From NCBI RefSeq assembly GCF_051262515.1, contig NZ_JBIMER010000007.1, positions 103,411 through 167,410 on the forward strand: a DNA stretch of 64,000 nucleotides, given 5' to 3'. Below the pieces are notes generated by a model. It saw nothing but the letters and a program-made list of their open reading frames with translations, searched no databases and had not been told where the DNA came from. The stretch's first letter is position 1; each line of letters begins with the position of its first letter. Source of the DNA: Arthrobacter_N sp051262515 (lineage in GTDB: Bacteria; Actinomycetota; Actinomycetes; Actinomycetales; Micrococcaceae). Position numbers and translations under genes: made by a program. Below, one piece after another: positions 63,790 through 64,000 of this stretch.

Positions 63790-64000
63790 CACAGGCGAAA
63801 CGCCTGCGTCTGGAGCTGTGACACTGAAGGCGCCGAAGGTCGGAACAACGCTGCTCGTCACGCAGGGTGTGGTAGCGCCGTGGTGGCCAGATTCCCTGGC
63901 GTGAAGAGCGATGCCGGGCGTCGCTTCTCTCCTCCACAGGTGCCGGTATGGGAATCTTTTCCTTGTTCGAAGGTTTGTTCCCATTTTGTCGGTGGTGGTC

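Larger units (their letters stand above)
63529..64000. other. Gene-poor right end of the window
   Basis: No intact gene is visible. The stretch holds a cation-efflux remnant (63573-63677, minus strand), a 9-base tandem repeat (63757-63789) and a small hairpin CAGGCG/CGCCTG at about 63793-63807. Composition drops in GC towards the end, where a promoter of a gene beyond the window may lie. Confidence 0.5.

Noticed and set aside
1..64000. Prophage, integrative element or tRNA attachment site
   Set aside because: No integrase, phage structural gene, transposase, tRNA gene or long flanking repeat was found; the pseudogenes look like simple local decay.

Overview
The window is GC-rich, densely packed DNA from an actinomycete. 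Codon use, GTG starts, many 4-base ATGA/GTGA gene overlaps, Tat-type lipoprotein signals and the gene content fit the Micrococcaceae (Arthrobacter-like); this placement is inference, since no rRNA or other marker is present. I see no tRNA, rRNA, CRISPR array or insertion sequence.

Layout. 1-5.8 kb: a TetR regulator (cut by the window edge), a decayed acyl-CoA synthetase, an SDR, and an oppositely oriented operon for a biotin-dependent carboxylase split into three polypeptides (5S-type carboxyltransferase, carrier protein, biotin carboxylase). Matching 20-bp palindromes lie beside the TetR gene and on top of the carboxylase promoter. 6.1-11.5 kb: a biotin operon bioB-bioA-bioF-P450-bioD in which every junction overlaps by 3-4 bases and a BioQ-type operator overlaps the bioB ribosome binding site. 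11.5-19.5 kb: DASS-family transporter, purA, a UvrA-like ABC ATPase, an FAD monooxygenase and a nitrilase-family amidase. 19.7-21.2 kb: a sigma factor with a membrane partner carrying a polycationic tail.

21.2-24.5 kb and 28.1-43.2 kb form a sulfur-acquisition regulon. Four SAM-I type riboswitches and one riboswitch fragment precede: sfnG-metY-CoA-binding protein; a sulfonate-type ABC transporter (ssuBAC-like); a DszC/SfnB-like flavoenzyme; and a long operon with a dipeptide-type ABC transporter, a second DszC/SfnB-like flavoenzyme and an NtaA/DszA-like monooxygenase. The natural reading is scavenging of sulfur from organosulfur compounds when S-adenosylmethionine is low. The riboswitch fragment now supplies the ribosome binding site of acs. 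Between these blocks lie a phosphatase, two membrane proteins and a frameshifted ArsR-type regulator.

43.2-50.5 kb: a polyol cluster (mannitol/arabitol dehydrogenase, xylulokinase, SorC-type regulator, ABC transporter without its own ATPase) with phased operator half-sites. 50.6-56.4 kb: housekeeping and hypothetical genes, a second TetR gene and a 27-residue membrane peptide. 56.5-59.9 kb: purS-purQ-purL. 60.0-63.5 kb: a small membrane ORF, a YchJ-like protein, a GNAT-AAA+ fusion protein, and a membrane protein with a YtrA-type GntR regulator. The last 470 bases hold only a cation-efflux gene remnant and a short tandem repeat.

The features most likely to repay study are the SAM-riboswitch organosulfur regulon, the three-polypeptide carboxylase with its TetR operators, and the atypical P450 inside the biotin operon.
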